From assembly GCA_003152255.1 (NCBI GenBank), contig PLZT01000150.1:6199-23532 (forward strand): a stretch of 17,334 nucleotides of DNA, in the 5' to 3' direction. Below, in pieces: positions 6,745 to 15,135 of the stretch. Source of the stretch: Methylocystaceae bacterium (lineage in GTDB: Bacteria > Pseudomonadota > Alphaproteobacteria > Rhizobiales > Beijerinckiaceae). Within the stretch, counting starts at the first letter, position 1; every line of letters starts with the position of its first letter. A program made the translations under genes and the position numbers. The notes under the pieces were generated by a model. That model saw only the letters and a list, made by a program, of their open reading frames with translations. It made no database searches and was not told the DNA's origin.

Positions 6745-9252
6745 ATGCTGTCGACCAGAGCTATTTTGAAGCGTCCCACTTTCGTAATGATGATCCTGGC
6801 CGCTCTCGTCGGATTCGCCGCGCCGGCGGCCGCGGACATTGAGGTCGTGGGAAACACGCACGGCGACGCCGACGCGATTCGGTCCTATTTCGCCGGCACC
6901 AGCGAGGCCGAGGTCCAGGCGGGGCTGGAGGCTTTAAAGTCCAGTGGACGATTCTCGAACGTTTCCGTCACCCGTCGCGGTGATCACGTGATCGTTCACG
7001 TTTCCGAGGGCAATCTGATCAATCGCGTCGCCTTCGAGGGCAACAGCAAGGTTAAGACGGAGACGCTGCAGACCGAAATGCGCACCAAGGCGCATGGTTC
7101 GTTCAATCAGCAGGTCACCGAACAAGACGTGGCGCGGCTGGTCGAGATTTACAGGCGCTCGGGGCGCGCGGCGGCCAAAGTCACATACCGCACCGTCGCA
7201 CTTCCCAACGGCCAGATCGACGTCGTCTTCACCATCGAGGAAGGCGACAAAACGGGCGTGAAGGAAATTAGATTTATCGGCAACGAGGTCTATTCCACCA
7301 GCCGGCTCGTCGGCCTGATGGAGACGACCGAGATGAATTATTTGTCGTTTCTCAAGACCAGCGACGTCTACGACCCGGATCGCGTCGCGGCGGATCTGGA
7401 GCTGGTGCGCCGCTTTTATCTGAAGAACGGCTACGCGGATTTTCACGTCATTAGCTCCGAAGCGCGATACGAGCCCGCCGAGGTTGGCTATATCCTCGAA
7501 ATAAGGGTCGAGGAGGGGCCGCAGTACACCATCTCCACGGTCGACGTTGAGTCGCATTTGCCGGACATCGACCCGGCCACACTGCGGCCGCTGGTGCGGT
7601 TGTCGCCGGGCGACGTCTATAACGGCGACGCCGTGGAAAAGACGGTCGACGTATTGACGCGCGAAATCGCGCGCAAAGGATACGCCTTCACGCAAGCTCG
7701 CCCGCGCGGTCAACGCAATCAGGCCAATCGGACCGTCGCGATCAATTTCGTCGTCGACGAGGGGCCGCGCGTCTATATCGAGAGGATCAATATTCACGGC
7801 AACAACAAGACCCGCGAATATGTGATCCGCCGCGAGTTCGAAATCGGCGAAGGCGATGCGTACAATCGCGTGCTCATCGACCGCGCCGAGCGCCACCTCA
7901 ACGGTCTCGGCTACTTCAAGAAGGTCAAGATCTCCAACGAGCCTGGGTCCGCCGCGGATCGCGTCGTGATCAACGTCGAGGTCGAGGAGCAGCCCACTGG
8001 CAGCTTCAACATCTCCGGCGGCTACTCGACGACGGAAGGCTTCATCGGCGAGGTCTCGGTTTCCGACAGCAACTTCATGGGCCGTGGCGAGGCCGTTCGG
8101 CTTTCGGTCAACGAAGGGCAGCGTTCGCGCGGCGTGAACTTCAGTTTCACCGAACCCTATTTCCTCGATCAGCGCATGTCCGGCGGGTTCGACCTGTTCG
8201 TGAAGCAGAGCGACGCTTGGAGTTATTCGTACTACAGCACGACGTCCTACGGCACGACGCTGCGCCTCGGCGTGCCGATAACCGAAGAAATCAGCTTGCA
8301 GCCGCATTATTCGGTCTATAACACGATTATTACGATCCCCAACAACACCCAGACGCCGTATAACGACTGTCAAAACCCGATCCCTTTCTATACGCCGGGT
8401 TACGGTTATTGGCTCGCTCCGACGCCCAGCAGCCTTAACATCATCTATAACTGCATGAGCAACGGCGAAGCGTCTCTCGCGATCAAGGATGCGCAAGGGT
8501 CGACCGTGACCTCCCTTTTGGGCTACACGTTGTCGTATAACAATCTCGACAACTTCAAGAACCCTAAGAACGGTGTTCGCGCCACGTTCACACAGGATGT
8601 GGCGGGGCTGGGCGGTGATACGCGCTACATTCGCACCTCCGGCGACGTTCGCTACTTTTACGAGTTTCCGTATTTCAGTGACATCGTCGGCATTGCGCGT
8701 TTGCAAGGCGGCGATCTTACGGGGATCGCGGGGTATCAGCCGCGCGTATTCGACAACTTCAATCTTGGCCCGAGCCTCGTGCGCGGTTTCGCGCCGGGCG
8801 GCATTGGTCCGCGCGACGTCTCCAACTGGACCAGCACCCAGGGCAATTCGATCGGCGGCACGGATTATGTCGGCGGCACGTTGGAAGTTCAGTTTCCGCT
8901 CTGGGGTGTGCCGAAAGATATCGGTCTGCGCGGCGCGCTGTTTACGGATGCTGGCTCGCTTTGGAATTACAGAGGGCAGACCAATTTCAGCAAGACGCTC
9001 TATGGCATTGCGGGTCTGCCTTGCACGCTCCCTTATACGGCTCCCACCTATGGCCAGGGTAGCTGCCTAGTCACGACGCCTCTGACGGGGGGCAGTTCCA
9101 CCACCGACTTTAGACTTCGGCAGACGGTCGGCGCGTCGATCCTATGGCAATCTCCGCTTGGTCCGATCCGCTTCGATTATGCGGTCGCGACAATGAAGGG
9201 CCCATACGACGTCACGCAGCGCTTCCGCTTCTCGGGCGGCACGAGCTTCTAA
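6745..9252 (+). CDS. bamA: Outer membrane protein assembly factor BamA
   Basis: BamA is the central beta-barrel of the BAM complex and inserts barrel proteins into the outer membrane. The 835-residue precursor starts with a signal peptide (hydrophobic run near residues 14-28, probable cut after PAAA before DIEV). Five POTRA-type repeats follow over about residues 30-430, recognisable by repeated beta-strand patterns such as IRFIGNEVYSTSRL and INIHGNNKTREYVI. A C-terminal barrel ends in Phe, as expected for an outer-membrane signal. The L6 loop motif VRGF is at 679-682. ATG 6745 is preceded by AGGA; ATGs near 6787 would cut into the signal peptide. Two cysteine pairs (C542/C570 and C760/C774) lie in likely surface loops. 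No skp gene follows. Confidence 0.96.
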   Translation: MLSTRAILKRPTFVMMILAALVGFAAPAAADIEVVGNTHGDADAIRSYFAGTSEAEVQAGLEALKSSGRFSNVSVTRRGDHVIVHVSEGNLINRVAFEGNSKVKTETLQTEMRTKAHGSFNQQVTEQDVARLVEIYRRSGRAAAKVTYRTVALPNGQIDVVFTIEEGDKTGVKEIRFIGNEVYSTSRLVGLMETTEMNYLSFLKTSDVYDPDRVAADLELVRRFYLKNGYADFHVISSEARYEPAEVGYILEIRVEEGPQYTISTVDVESHLPDIDPATLRPLVRLSPGDVYNGDAVEKTVDVLTREIARKGYAFTQARPRGQRNQANRTVAINFVVDEGPRVYIERINIHGNNKTREYVIRREFEIGEGDAYNRVLIDRAERHLNGLGYFKKVKISNEPGSAADRVVINVEVEEQPTGSFNISGGYSTTEGFIGEVSVSDSNFMGRGEAVRLSVNEGQRSRGVNFSFTEPYFLDQRMSGGFDLFVKQSDAWSYSYYSTTSYGTTLRLGVPITEEISLQPHYSVYNTIITIPNNTQTPYNDCQNPIPFYTPGYGYWLAPTPSSLNIIYNCMSNGEASLAIKDAQGSTVTSLLGYTLSYNNLDNFKNPKNGVRATFTQDVAGLGGDTRYIRTSGDVRYFYEFPYFSDIVGIARLQGGDLTGIAGYQPRVFDNFNLGPSLVRGFAPGGIGPRDVSNWTSTQGNSIGGTDYVGGTLEVQFPLWGVPKDIGLRGALFTDAGSLWNYRGQTNFSKTLYGIAGLPCTLPYTAPTYGQGSCLVTTPLTGGSSTTDFRLRQTVGASILWQSPLGPIRFDYAVATMKGPYDVTQRFRFSGGTSF

Positions 9253-9541
9253 GCGCGAACGCGTCAGGACAATTACCAATCCCGACGCGGGAGCTGTTGG
9301 CGCGCCGCGCTTCCGTGATGGACGGCTGGGAAGAACGGATGATTTTTGCGCGGCGCGCCTTTATACGCGCGCTTCGCCGCGATGCTTCGAATTGAGGCGA
9401 GCGTTTTGGCGCTTATGTGTCTTCTCCCGTCTATCCGTTTCGCTATAGAAATTTCAATTCCGCTGTCCTTTTCCCGTTGGTTCCGTAATATTCGCACGAC
9501 CGGGGTCGGCGGGTCCGACGATCTTTCGCGAGGCGCGAACT
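9253..9541. other. bamA-lpxD intergenic region
   Basis: A 289-bp gap without a credible gene. The left half holds a perfect 12-bp inverted repeat. The right half is more AT-rich around 9440-9470 (TATAGAAATTTCAATT) and could hold an lpxD promoter, though I cannot pair clear -35 and -10 elements. GCGAGGC at 9528-9534 is the likely lpxD ribosome-binding site. Many Gammaproteobacteria have skp (ompH) at this place; no such frame exists here. Confidence 0.45.
9299..9363 (+). terminator. Long-loop stem after bamA, possible terminator
   Basis: GGCGCGCCGCGC (9299-9310) is perfectly complementary to GCGCGGCGCGCC (9348-9359), a 12-bp GC-only stem with a 37-base loop, followed by TTTATA. The stem starts 46 bases after the bamA stop. 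The long loop and short T run make it an unusual terminator; it may instead protect the 3' end of the bamA message. Confidence 0.35.
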
Positions 9542-10612
9542 TTGACGGCCATAGGCTTTTTTCAGTCATCTCGCGTTCTATCGCTCGGCGAAATCGCGAC
9601 GGCGACGAATGCGGAGTTGCGTTTCGCGGCTTCTGGCGGCGAGGCGGACTTTCCCTGCATTACGGGCGGAGCCTCGCTGGAAGAGGCGAGGCCTGGCGAT
9701 CTGTCCTTTTACGAAAATACCCGCTACGCTCAGGGCTTGCGGCTCTGCCGCGCCACGGCTTGCTTTATCAAGGAGGTTGACGCGCGGCTTTTGGCGCCAG
9801 CGACCGCCGCTCTTGTCGTCGCGAAGCCGCAACGCGCGATGACGCTCGCGATGAGTCTTCTTTTTCCACAAGCTTTGGTGCCTCGCTCGCTCTTTGGCGC
9901 GTCGGGAGTGTCCCCCGGCGCCTTCGTGCATCCGAGCGCGAGATTGGAAGCGGACGTCGTCGTCGATCCCGGCGCCTCGATCGGGCCGCTCGCCGAAGTG
10001 GGCGCTGGCGCGATCATCGGTCCGCACGCGGCGATTGGGCCTGGCGTCAGGATCGGGCGCGGTTGCCGCATCGGCGCGCATGTCAGCATCACGCACGCCT
10101 TGATCGGCGATCGAGTCATCATTCATTCGGGCGCGCGACTGGGGCAGGACGGATTCGGTTTCGTGCTCGACGCGAAAGGCAACAGGAAGACGCCGCAAAT
10201 TGGGCGCGTGATCGTTCAGGACGATGTGGAGATCGGCGCCAATACGACGATCGACCGCGGCGCGCTGCGCGACACGATCATCGGCGAGGGCGCGAAGATC
10301 GACAATCTCGTGCAAATCGGCCACAACGTGACGGTCGGACGCGGCTGCGTGATCGTCGCGCAGGCTGGCGTCGCCGGCTCCAGCGAGATCGGCGATTTCG
10401 CGCGGATTGGCGGACAGGCGGCGATCGGCGGCCATCTGACGATTGGCGAGGGCGCTGGCGTCGCGGCGAAATCCGGGGTCATGCGCGACGTGCCGGCGGG
10501 CGCGCGTTATGGCGGGGCTCCGGCGCGGCCAATTCGCCAGTTTTTGCGTGGAGAGGCGCTGTTGGCGCGACTGGGGCGCCGCGCGTCGCGAGGGCGCGAC
10601 AGCGAGAGTTGA
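9542..10612 (+). CDS. lpxD: UDP-3-O-acyl-glucosamine N-acyltransferase
   Basis: LpxD adds the second (N-linked) 3-hydroxyacyl chain to UDP-3-O-acyl-glucosamine from acyl-ACP, the third step of lipid A synthesis. The 356-residue protein has an N-terminal uridine-binding domain (about 1-105, with LSLGEIA and [11 protein letters not shown]). A long left-handed beta-helix of hexapeptide repeats follows (about 115-320), then a C-terminal helix. The catalytic His is H261 in QIGHNVTVG. No ATG fits: the frame is open upstream without one, and TTG 9542 has GCGAGGC about seven bases ahead and gives the expected N-terminus, so a TTG start is proposed. It stands 43 bases before fabZ. Confidence 0.94.
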   Translation: MTAIGFFQSSRVLSLGEIATATNAELRFAASGGEADFPCITGGASLEEARPGDLSFYENTRYAQGLRLCRATACFIKEVDARLLAPATAALVVAKPQRAMTLAMSLLFPQALVPRSLFGASGVSPGAFVHPSARLEADVVVDPGASIGPLAEVGAGAIIGPHAAIGPGVRIGRGCRIGAHVSITHALIGDRVIIHSGARLGQDGFGFVLDAKGNRKTPQIGRVIVQDDVEIGANTTIDRGALRDTIIGEGAKIDNLVQIGHNVTVGRGCVIVAQAGVAGSSEIGDFARIGGQAAIGGHLTIGEGAGVAAKSGVMRDVPAGARYGGAPARPIRQFLRGEALLARLGRRASRGRDSES

Positions 10613-10655
10613 GCGCAAGGACGCAAAGAACGTCTGGCGCCGGAGGGAGAGAAAA

Positions 10656-11120
10656 ATGAATGACGCCATCGCGGGCGCGACGCTCGAAACCTTGGATATT
10701 ATCCGCATCCTCGACTATTTGCCGCACCGCTATCCATTCCTGTTGATCGATCGCATCGTCGATATTCGCGGCGACGAATCTTGCGTCGGCATAAAGAATG
10801 TGACGATCAACGAGCCGCAATTTCAGGGGCATTTTCCATTAGCCCCGGTGATGCCGGGGGTATTGATGATCGAGGCGATGGCGCAGACGGCGGGCGTCAT
10901 CGCGATGCATGCGCAACGCGCCGTCGAGCGCCCGAAGAGCGTCTATTTCGTCACGATCGACAAGGCTAAGTTCCGCAAGCCGGTCGGACCTGGAGATCGA
11001 ATTGAATTCCATATGACGAAGACCGCCCAAAGGCGCACCATCTATTGGTATGAAGGCCGCGCGATGGTGGATGGCGCGCTGGTTTGCGAGGCGCAAATCA
11101 GCGCGATGGTCGGGGCGTGA
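10656..11120 (+). CDS. fabZ: 3-hydroxyacyl-ACP dehydratase FabZ
   Basis: FabZ removes water from 3-hydroxyacyl-ACP in type II fatty-acid synthesis, competing with LpxA and LpxD for the same pool of 3-hydroxyacyl-ACP. The 154-residue hot-dog-fold protein carries [12 protein letters not shown] (residues 22-33), GHFP with the catalytic H59, and [12 protein letters not shown] with the catalytic E73. ATG 10656 follows a strong GGAGGGAGAG; the longer upstream frame would overlap lpxD. The location between lpxD and lpxA is standard and links acyl-chain supply to lipid A synthesis. Confidence 0.96.
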   Translation: MNDAIAGATLETLDIIRILDYLPHRYPFLLIDRIVDIRGDESCVGIKNVTINEPQFQGHFPLAPVMPGVLMIEAMAQTAGVIAMHAQRAVERPKSVYFVTIDKAKFRKPVGPGDRIEFHMTKTAQRRTIYWYEGRAMVDGALVCEAQISAMVGA

Positions 11121-11184
11121 CGCCATGCGCGAGGCCTTTGCATGACTCCTTGGCGTTGCCGCCGTTCAAGCACGGCCTAGCCGC

Positions 11185-12003
11185 GTGACCGCTCGCGCGC
11201 ACCCATCCGCCGTTATCGAGGCGGGGGCTCGCCTTGGCTCCAATGTCGTCGTTGGACCCTTTTGCCATATCGGGCTGGGCGTGGAGCTTCGCGACGGGGT
11301 GGAACTTGCTTCTCACGTCGTCGTCGTGGGCGAGACGTGCGTCGGATCGCGAACGAAAATCTTTCCCTTCGCGTCGATCGGCGCGCCTTCGCAGGATTTG
11401 AAGGCGGCCGGCAAGGGCGGAAGGCTCGTCGTCGGTTCCGATTGCGTCATTCGCGAAGGCGTCACGATTAATGCGGGGGGCGGCGGCGAGGGCGACGAAA
11501 CGCGCGTCGGAGATCGTTGCGTTTTACTTGCCTATTGCCACGTGGCGCATGATTGCCGCCTCGGCGAAAGCGTGATCCTTTCCAATAATGTGCTGCTCGG
11601 CGGTCATGTTCGAATCGGAGACCACGCGATGATTGGCGGCGCCAGCGCCGTGCATCAATATGCGCGCATCGGCGCGCACGCCTTCGTGGCCGGACTCTCC
11701 GGCGTCGAGGGCCATGTGCTTCCTTTCACGATCGCCAGCGGCAACCGCGCGCATTTGTTCGGCCTCAATCTGGTTGGGCTGCGCCGCCGCGGATTTTCGC
11801 CGGAGCGGATAGCCAAGCTGCGCTCGGCCTATGGGCTGCTATTCGCGCGAGAGGCGCTGTCCGAGCCGTCGCCGCTCGCCATGCGCGTCGAGGCGCTCTC
11901 CAAGCTGGACGAAGGCGACGCCGACATAGCGCTAATGGTCGAATTTTTGCGCGCGCCGTCGAGCAGGCCGCTTTGCGCGCCGCGCGCGGGCAGGGCGCGG
12001 TGA
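11185..12003 (+). CDS. lpxA: UDP-N-acetylglucosamine acyltransferase
   Basis: LpxA transfers a 3-hydroxyacyl chain from ACP to UDP-GlcNAc, the first step of lipid A synthesis. The 272-residue product is a left-handed beta-helix of hexapeptide repeats to about residue 190, then an alpha-helical C-terminus. The catalytic His is H122 in HVAHDC; H157 (HQ) and the downstream GNRAHLFG motif are also present. Aligned without gaps to the E. coli enzyme, the acyl-length position (G173 there) is also Gly (about residue 170), which would suit a chain near C14; that is inference. The only in-frame start after a stop at 11143 is GTG 11185, and it has no clear ribosome-binding site. The stop overlaps lpxB (GTGA). 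Confidence 0.95.
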   Translation: MTARAHPSAVIEAGARLGSNVVVGPFCHIGLGVELRDGVELASHVVVVGETCVGSRTKIFPFASIGAPSQDLKAAGKGGRLVVGSDCVIREGVTINAGGGGEGDETRVGDRCVLLAYCHVAHDCRLGESVILSNNVLLGGHVRIGDHAMIGGASAVHQYARIGAHAFVAGLSGVEGHVLPFTIASGNRAHLFGLNLVGLRRRGFSPERIAKLRSAYGLLFAREALSEPSPLAMRVEALSKLDEGDADIALMVEFLRAPSSRPLCAPRAGRAR

Positions 12004-13148
12004 CGCGGATATTCGTCGTCGCGGGCGAAGCCTCGGGGGATCATCTGGGCGCGTTGCTGATGCGCGCGCTCCGCGCGGCGGAGCCAGGCGTCGTCGTCGC
12101 GGGCGTTGGCGGGGAGGAAATGACGCGAGAGGGGCTCGCCAGTCTCTTTCCGCTCTCCGACCTCGCGGTGATGGGGCTTGTCCCGGTCCTCGCCCGTCTG
12201 CCGCGGTTGCTGGCGCGTTTGGACGAGACCACGCGGGCGGTCTTAGTCGACCCGCCCGATTGTCTCGTGCTGATCGACGCGCAGGATTTCACCCAACGCG
12301 TCGCGCACGGCGTGCGGGCGCGGGCGCCGCGAATTCCGATTATTCGCTATGTCAGCCCTACCGTCTGGGCGTGGCGGCCGTGGCGGGCGCGGACGATGCG
12401 GACCTCCATCGATCATGTGCTGGCTGTGCTGCCCTTCGAGCCCGACGCTCTCGCGCGGCTTGGCGGTCCCCCCTGTGATTATGTGGGCCATCCGTTGATC
12501 GAACACATCGACGCCCTCGCGCCGGGCGCCCCTGACGGCGATCGGCGCGATGGGCCGCTACTGATTTTGCCCGGTTCGCGCCATGCCGAAGTGCGGCGGA
12601 TGATGCCGGTCTTTGGCGCGGCGGCGGCGCTGCTCGCGCGCGCGCATCCGGGCCTCGACATCGCGATTCCCGTCGCCCCGAACGTGGAGGCGGCGGTGAA
12701 GGAAGAAGCCTCGCGCTGGCGCGTTAGGCCGCGGCTGCTGACGCAAGCCGAAAAATTCCCGGCGTTTCGCACCGCGAGAGCCGCGCTGGTCACCTCGGGC
12801 GCCGCGACGCTGGAGCTCGCTTTGGCCGACGTTCCCATGGCCGTCGCCTATAAGGTCTCGCCGGTCGAGCGACTGCTGAAATTCTTGATCACGGTCGATT
12901 GTTTCAGCCTGCCCAATCTTATCGTGGGGGATCGGGCCGTCCCCGAATTTTTCCAGGGAGAGGCGACGCCGCGGGCTTTGGCCGACGCGATTGGCCCGCT
13001 CCTTATCGGCGGGCCGGCACGCGCGGCGCAACAAGCCGCCTTCGCGACGCTGCGCGCCAAAATCCTGGCGGGCGGCGCCGTTCCGAGCGCGCGCGCGGCG
13101 GAGATCGTTCTGCGCCACGCGAGACGCGGCCAAATGTCGCGCCGGTGA
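12000..13148 (+). CDS. lpxB: Lipid-A-disaccharide synthase
   Basis: LpxB joins UDP-2,3-diacylglucosamine and lipid X to make the lipid A disaccharide; it is a membrane-associated GT-B glycosyltransferase (family GT19). The 382-residue product shows VAGEASGDHLGA at the N-terminus, SPTVWAW (119-125), DYVGHPLIEH, and PGSRHAEVRRMMP (from 191). The GTG at 12000 overlaps the lpxA stop as GTGA and places the conserved core immediately after the start. A TTG frame from 11973 would add nine residues inside lpxA. Its substrate lipid X is normally made by LpxH, LpxI or LpxG, none of which is encoded in this window. It is the last gene of the lipid A block. Confidence 0.95.
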   Translation: MTRIFVVAGEASGDHLGALLMRALRAAEPGVVVAGVGGEEMTREGLASLFPLSDLAVMGLVPVLARLPRLLARLDETTRAVLVDPPDCLVLIDAQDFTQRVAHGVRARAPRIPIIRYVSPTVWAWRPWRARTMRTSIDHVLAVLPFEPDALARLGGPPCDYVGHPLIEHIDALAPGAPDGDRRDGPLLILPGSRHAEVRRMMPVFGAAAALLARAHPGLDIAIPVAPNVEAAVKEEASRWRVRPRLLTQAEKFPAFRTARAALVTSGAATLELALADVPMAVAYKVSPVERLLKFLITVDCFSLPNLIVGDRAVPEFFQGEATPRALADAIGPLLIGGPARAAQQAAFATLRAKILAGGAVPSARAAEIVLRHARRGQMSRR

Positions 13149-13165
13149 ACCGGTCGTAATAATGC

Positions 13166-13193
13166 TTGGCGCCGGCTAATTTTGAATTATTCT
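13166..13193 (+). promoter_or_regulatory. Candidate sigma-70-type promoter for the rubrerythrin unit
   Basis: TTGGCG (13166-13171) and TATTCT (13188-13193) are separated by 16 bases, with four of six matches to each consensus element. The site is in the only AT-rich patch between lpxB and the rubrerythrin, about 80 bases ahead of its start codon. The candidate Irr box covers the -10 element. Confidence 0.35.
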
Positions 13194-13196
13194 AAG
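13180..13196. promoter_or_regulatory. Candidate Irr box (iron control element)
   Basis: The 17-mer TTTTGAATTATTCTAAG matches the alphaproteobacterial Irr motif TTTAGAA-N3-TTCTAAA, as I recall it, at 12 of 14 defined positions. It overlaps the proposed -10 element, a typical repressor location. Irr is a Fur-family regulator active under iron or heme limitation, so the expected effect would be repression of an iron-containing rubrerythrin when iron is scarce. Assignment is by eye, not by matrix score. Confidence 0.5.
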
Positions 13197-13200
13197 TAGC

Positions 13201-13240
13201 GACGCCTTTGACGCGCCGCGCGGCGGGAGCGGGCGTCTTT
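13201..13240 (+). other. Hairpin in the rubrerythrin leader
   Basis: GACGCC (13201-13206) pairs with GGCGTC (13232-13237) around an inner CGCCG-CG-CGGCG (13214-13225), followed by TTTGG. If transcription starts near 13200 this sits at the 5' end of the message. It could equally serve as a weak terminator for lpxB. The ribosome-binding AAGGAG is at 13258-13263. Confidence 0.35.
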
Positions 13241-13272
13241 GGATCAAAAATTCCATCAAGGAGCACAAAGCA

Positions 13273-13692
13273 ATGGCTACGCTCAAGGGCAGCAAGACCG
13301 AGGAAAATCTGAAGGAGGCTTTCGCCGGCGAATCGCAGGCCAACCGTCGCTATCTCTATTTCGCTCAAAAGGCGGACGTCGAAGGCTATAACGACGTGGC
13401 CAGCGTTTTCCGTTCCACGGCGGAAGGCGAAACCGGCCATGCGCATGGCCATCTCGAGTTCCTGGAGTCCGTCGGCGATCCGGCCACGGGCCTGCCGATC
13501 GGCAAGACCTCCGACAATCTCAAGGCCGCCGTCGCCGGCGAGACCCATGAATATACGGATATGTATCCGGGCATGGCGCGTTCGGCGCGCGAGGAAGGCT
13601 TCGAGGAAATCGCCGAGTGGTTCGAGACTCTGGCCAAGGCCGAGCGCTCGCACGCGGGCCGCTTCCAGCGCTCGCTCGACGAACTGAAGTAA
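13273..13692 (+). CDS. Rubrerythrin-family di-iron protein lacking a rubredoxin domain
   Basis: Rubrerythrins are four-helix di-iron proteins, many of which reduce hydrogen peroxide. The 139-residue product carries the full ligand set: E20 ([12 protein letters not shown]), the E53-x2-H56 pair, E90 with E93, and the E124-x2-H127 pair. The C-terminal CxxC rubredoxin domain of classical rubrerythrin is absent, so electrons must come from another protein. ATG 13273 has AAGGAG nine bases upstream. The next two genes, an iron-sulfur protein and a DUF3501 protein, run in the same direction with a 48-bp gap and a 10-bp-scale overlap, suggesting one operon. The Irr-like box upstream suggests iron control. 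Peroxide reduction is likely but not proven from sequence. Confidence 0.9.
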   Translation: MATLKGSKTEENLKEAFAGESQANRRYLYFAQKADVEGYNDVASVFRSTAEGETGHAHGHLEFLESVGDPATGLPIGKTSDNLKAAVAGETHEYTDMYPGMARSAREEGFEEIAEWFETLAKAERSHAGRFQRSLDELK

Positions 13693-13740
13693 GTCGCGTC
13701 TTCCCTCTTCCCGCATGGCGGGAGGAGGGGCCTCGCCTCG

Positions 13741-15135
13741 ATGGGCGCTCATCTACGGGAACATGGATTCAAGATGCGGGAAGGCAGTCTGGACGCCCCG
13801 ACGCGGCATCCGATCGATTGGCAAAGCGCCGACTTTTACGACGAAGCCAAGCTCGACGCCGAGATGCGGCGCGTGTTTGACATTTGTCACACCTGCCGCC
13901 GCTGCTTCAACCTCTGCGATAGTTTTCCGCGGCTGTTCGACCTTATCGACGGCTCCAAGAGCGGCGAACTCGACACGGTGGAGAGCAAGGATTTCAAGCC
14001 GGTCGTCGACGCCTGCACGCTCTGCGACATGTGTTTCATGACGAAATGCCCCTATGTGCCGCCGCATGAATTCAACATCGATTTCCCGCATCTGATGCTG
14101 CGCCACCGCGCCGTCGAGGCAAAAGGGGGGGCGGTGAGCTTCGCCGATCGTCAACTCGCGCAAACCGACGTGACCGGCGCGCTCGCGACGAAGCTGCCGG
14201 CGCTTGCCAATTGGGCGACCGATGTCGGCAACAAGTTCACGCGCGGACTCTTGCAGAGGTTTTTCGGCATCAATCCGCGGGCCGCGCTGCCTAAATTCGC
14301 CGACGAGACGCTGGAGGCCGCGACGGCGCGAAATCCGCCGAAACGCGACGAAGCCGCGCCGGCCAAGGGCCGCAAGGCGGTGCTCTACGCCACTTGCTAT
14401 GGCGATTATAACGACACGTCGATCGGCAAGGCGGCGCTCGCCGTGCTGGCGAAGAACGGGGTCGAGACCAAGGTCTTGCATCCGCATTGCTGCGGCATGC
14501 CGAAACTCGAACAGGGACTGATCGGCGAGGTCGCCGACGCCGCGAAACTCGTGGCCGCCGCCTTCGCTCCGTATCTCGACGAGGGTTACGATATTGTCGC
14601 GCTGGTGCCGTCCTGCGCCTTGATGCTGAAATTCGAATGGCCTCTGATCTTGCCGCATGACGAAAGCGTCAAGCGGCTCGCGGCCTCGACCTTCGATCTC
14701 TCCGAATATGTCGTGAGCATCGCGCGCGACGAAGGGCTGGCCGAGGGCGTAAAGCCGATCGATGGCGGCGTCGCCTTCCATGTCTCCTGCCATTCGCGGG
14801 CGCAGAACATGGGCCAGCGCGGCGCGGATTTGTTGCGCCTCGTGCCGGAAATGGATCTGACGGTCGTCGAGCGTTGTTCGGGCCACGGAGGGGCCTGGGG
14901 CTGCAAGGGCGCTAATTTCGACATCGCGCTGAAGGTCGGAAAGCCGGCCGCGCGCCAGATCTCCGGCGCCGGAAAGAAATACATGGTTTCGGAGTGCCCG
15001 CTCGCCGGAATGCACCTCGCGCAGGGCGTCGAGCGGCTTGGCGACGACGCGCCAAAGCCGGAGCTGATCGCCCACCCCATCGAACTGTTGGCGCGCGCCT
15101 ATGGCGAGGCCGTTGGAGCGAAGAATGCCCAGTAA
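13741..15135 (+). CDS. GlpC/HdrB-like iron-sulfur oxidoreductase subunit
   Basis: The 464-residue cytosolic protein has two ferredoxin-type cysteine groups: C49-x2-C52-x2-C55-x3-C59, and C92-x2-C95-x2-C98-x4-C103 followed by Pro. Two CCG-type domains follow, as in GlpC and heterodisulfide reductase B. The first is complete (C219, C250-C251-G-M-P, C292). In the second, C350 is kept but the CCG is C379-S-G and the last pair is C419-P-L-A, so cysteines are missing. No signal peptide or membrane helix is seen. GlpC partners GlpA and GlpB are not encoded nearby, so a glycerol-3-phosphate role is doubtful. Electron delivery to the adjacent rubrerythrin is inferred. ATG 13741 follows GGAGGAGGGG; ATG 13774 is an alternative. 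Confidence 0.85.
   Translation: MGAHLREHGFKMREGSLDAPTRHPIDWQSADFYDEAKLDAEMRRVFDICHTCRRCFNLCDSFPRLFDLIDGSKSGELDTVESKDFKPVVDACTLCDMCFMTKCPYVPPHEFNIDFPHLMLRHRAVEAKGGAVSFADRQLAQTDVTGALATKLPALANWATDVGNKFTRGLLQRFFGINPRAALPKFADETLEAATARNPPKRDEAAPAKGRKAVLYATCYGDYNDTSIGKAALAVLAKNGVETKVLHPHCCGMPKLEQGLIGEVADAAKLVAAAFAPYLDEGYDIVALVPSCALMLKFEWPLILPHDESVKRLAASTFDLSEYVVSIARDEGLAEGVKPIDGGVAFHVSCHSRAQNMGQRGADLLRLVPEMDLTVVERCSGHGGAWGCKGANFDIALKVGKPAARQISGAGKKYMVSECPLAGMHLAQGVERLGDDAPKPELIAHPIELLARAYGEAVGAKNAQ

Noticed and set aside
6410..6769. Plus-strand frame of 119 codons between rseP and bamA
   Set aside because: It starts with TTG inside the long palindrome, overlaps the bamA start, has no ribosome-binding site and resembles no family known to me.
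6304..6861. Minus-strand frame of 185 codons across the rseP end and bamA start
   Set aside because: It overlaps two certain genes, runs through the palindrome, and has an unnatural Arg-rich composition typical of shadow frames in GC-rich DNA.
11125..11145. Six-codon open frame (ATG to TGA) ahead of lpxA as a possible leader peptide
   Set aside because: No ribosome-binding site, no regulatory codon run and no attenuator structure after it.
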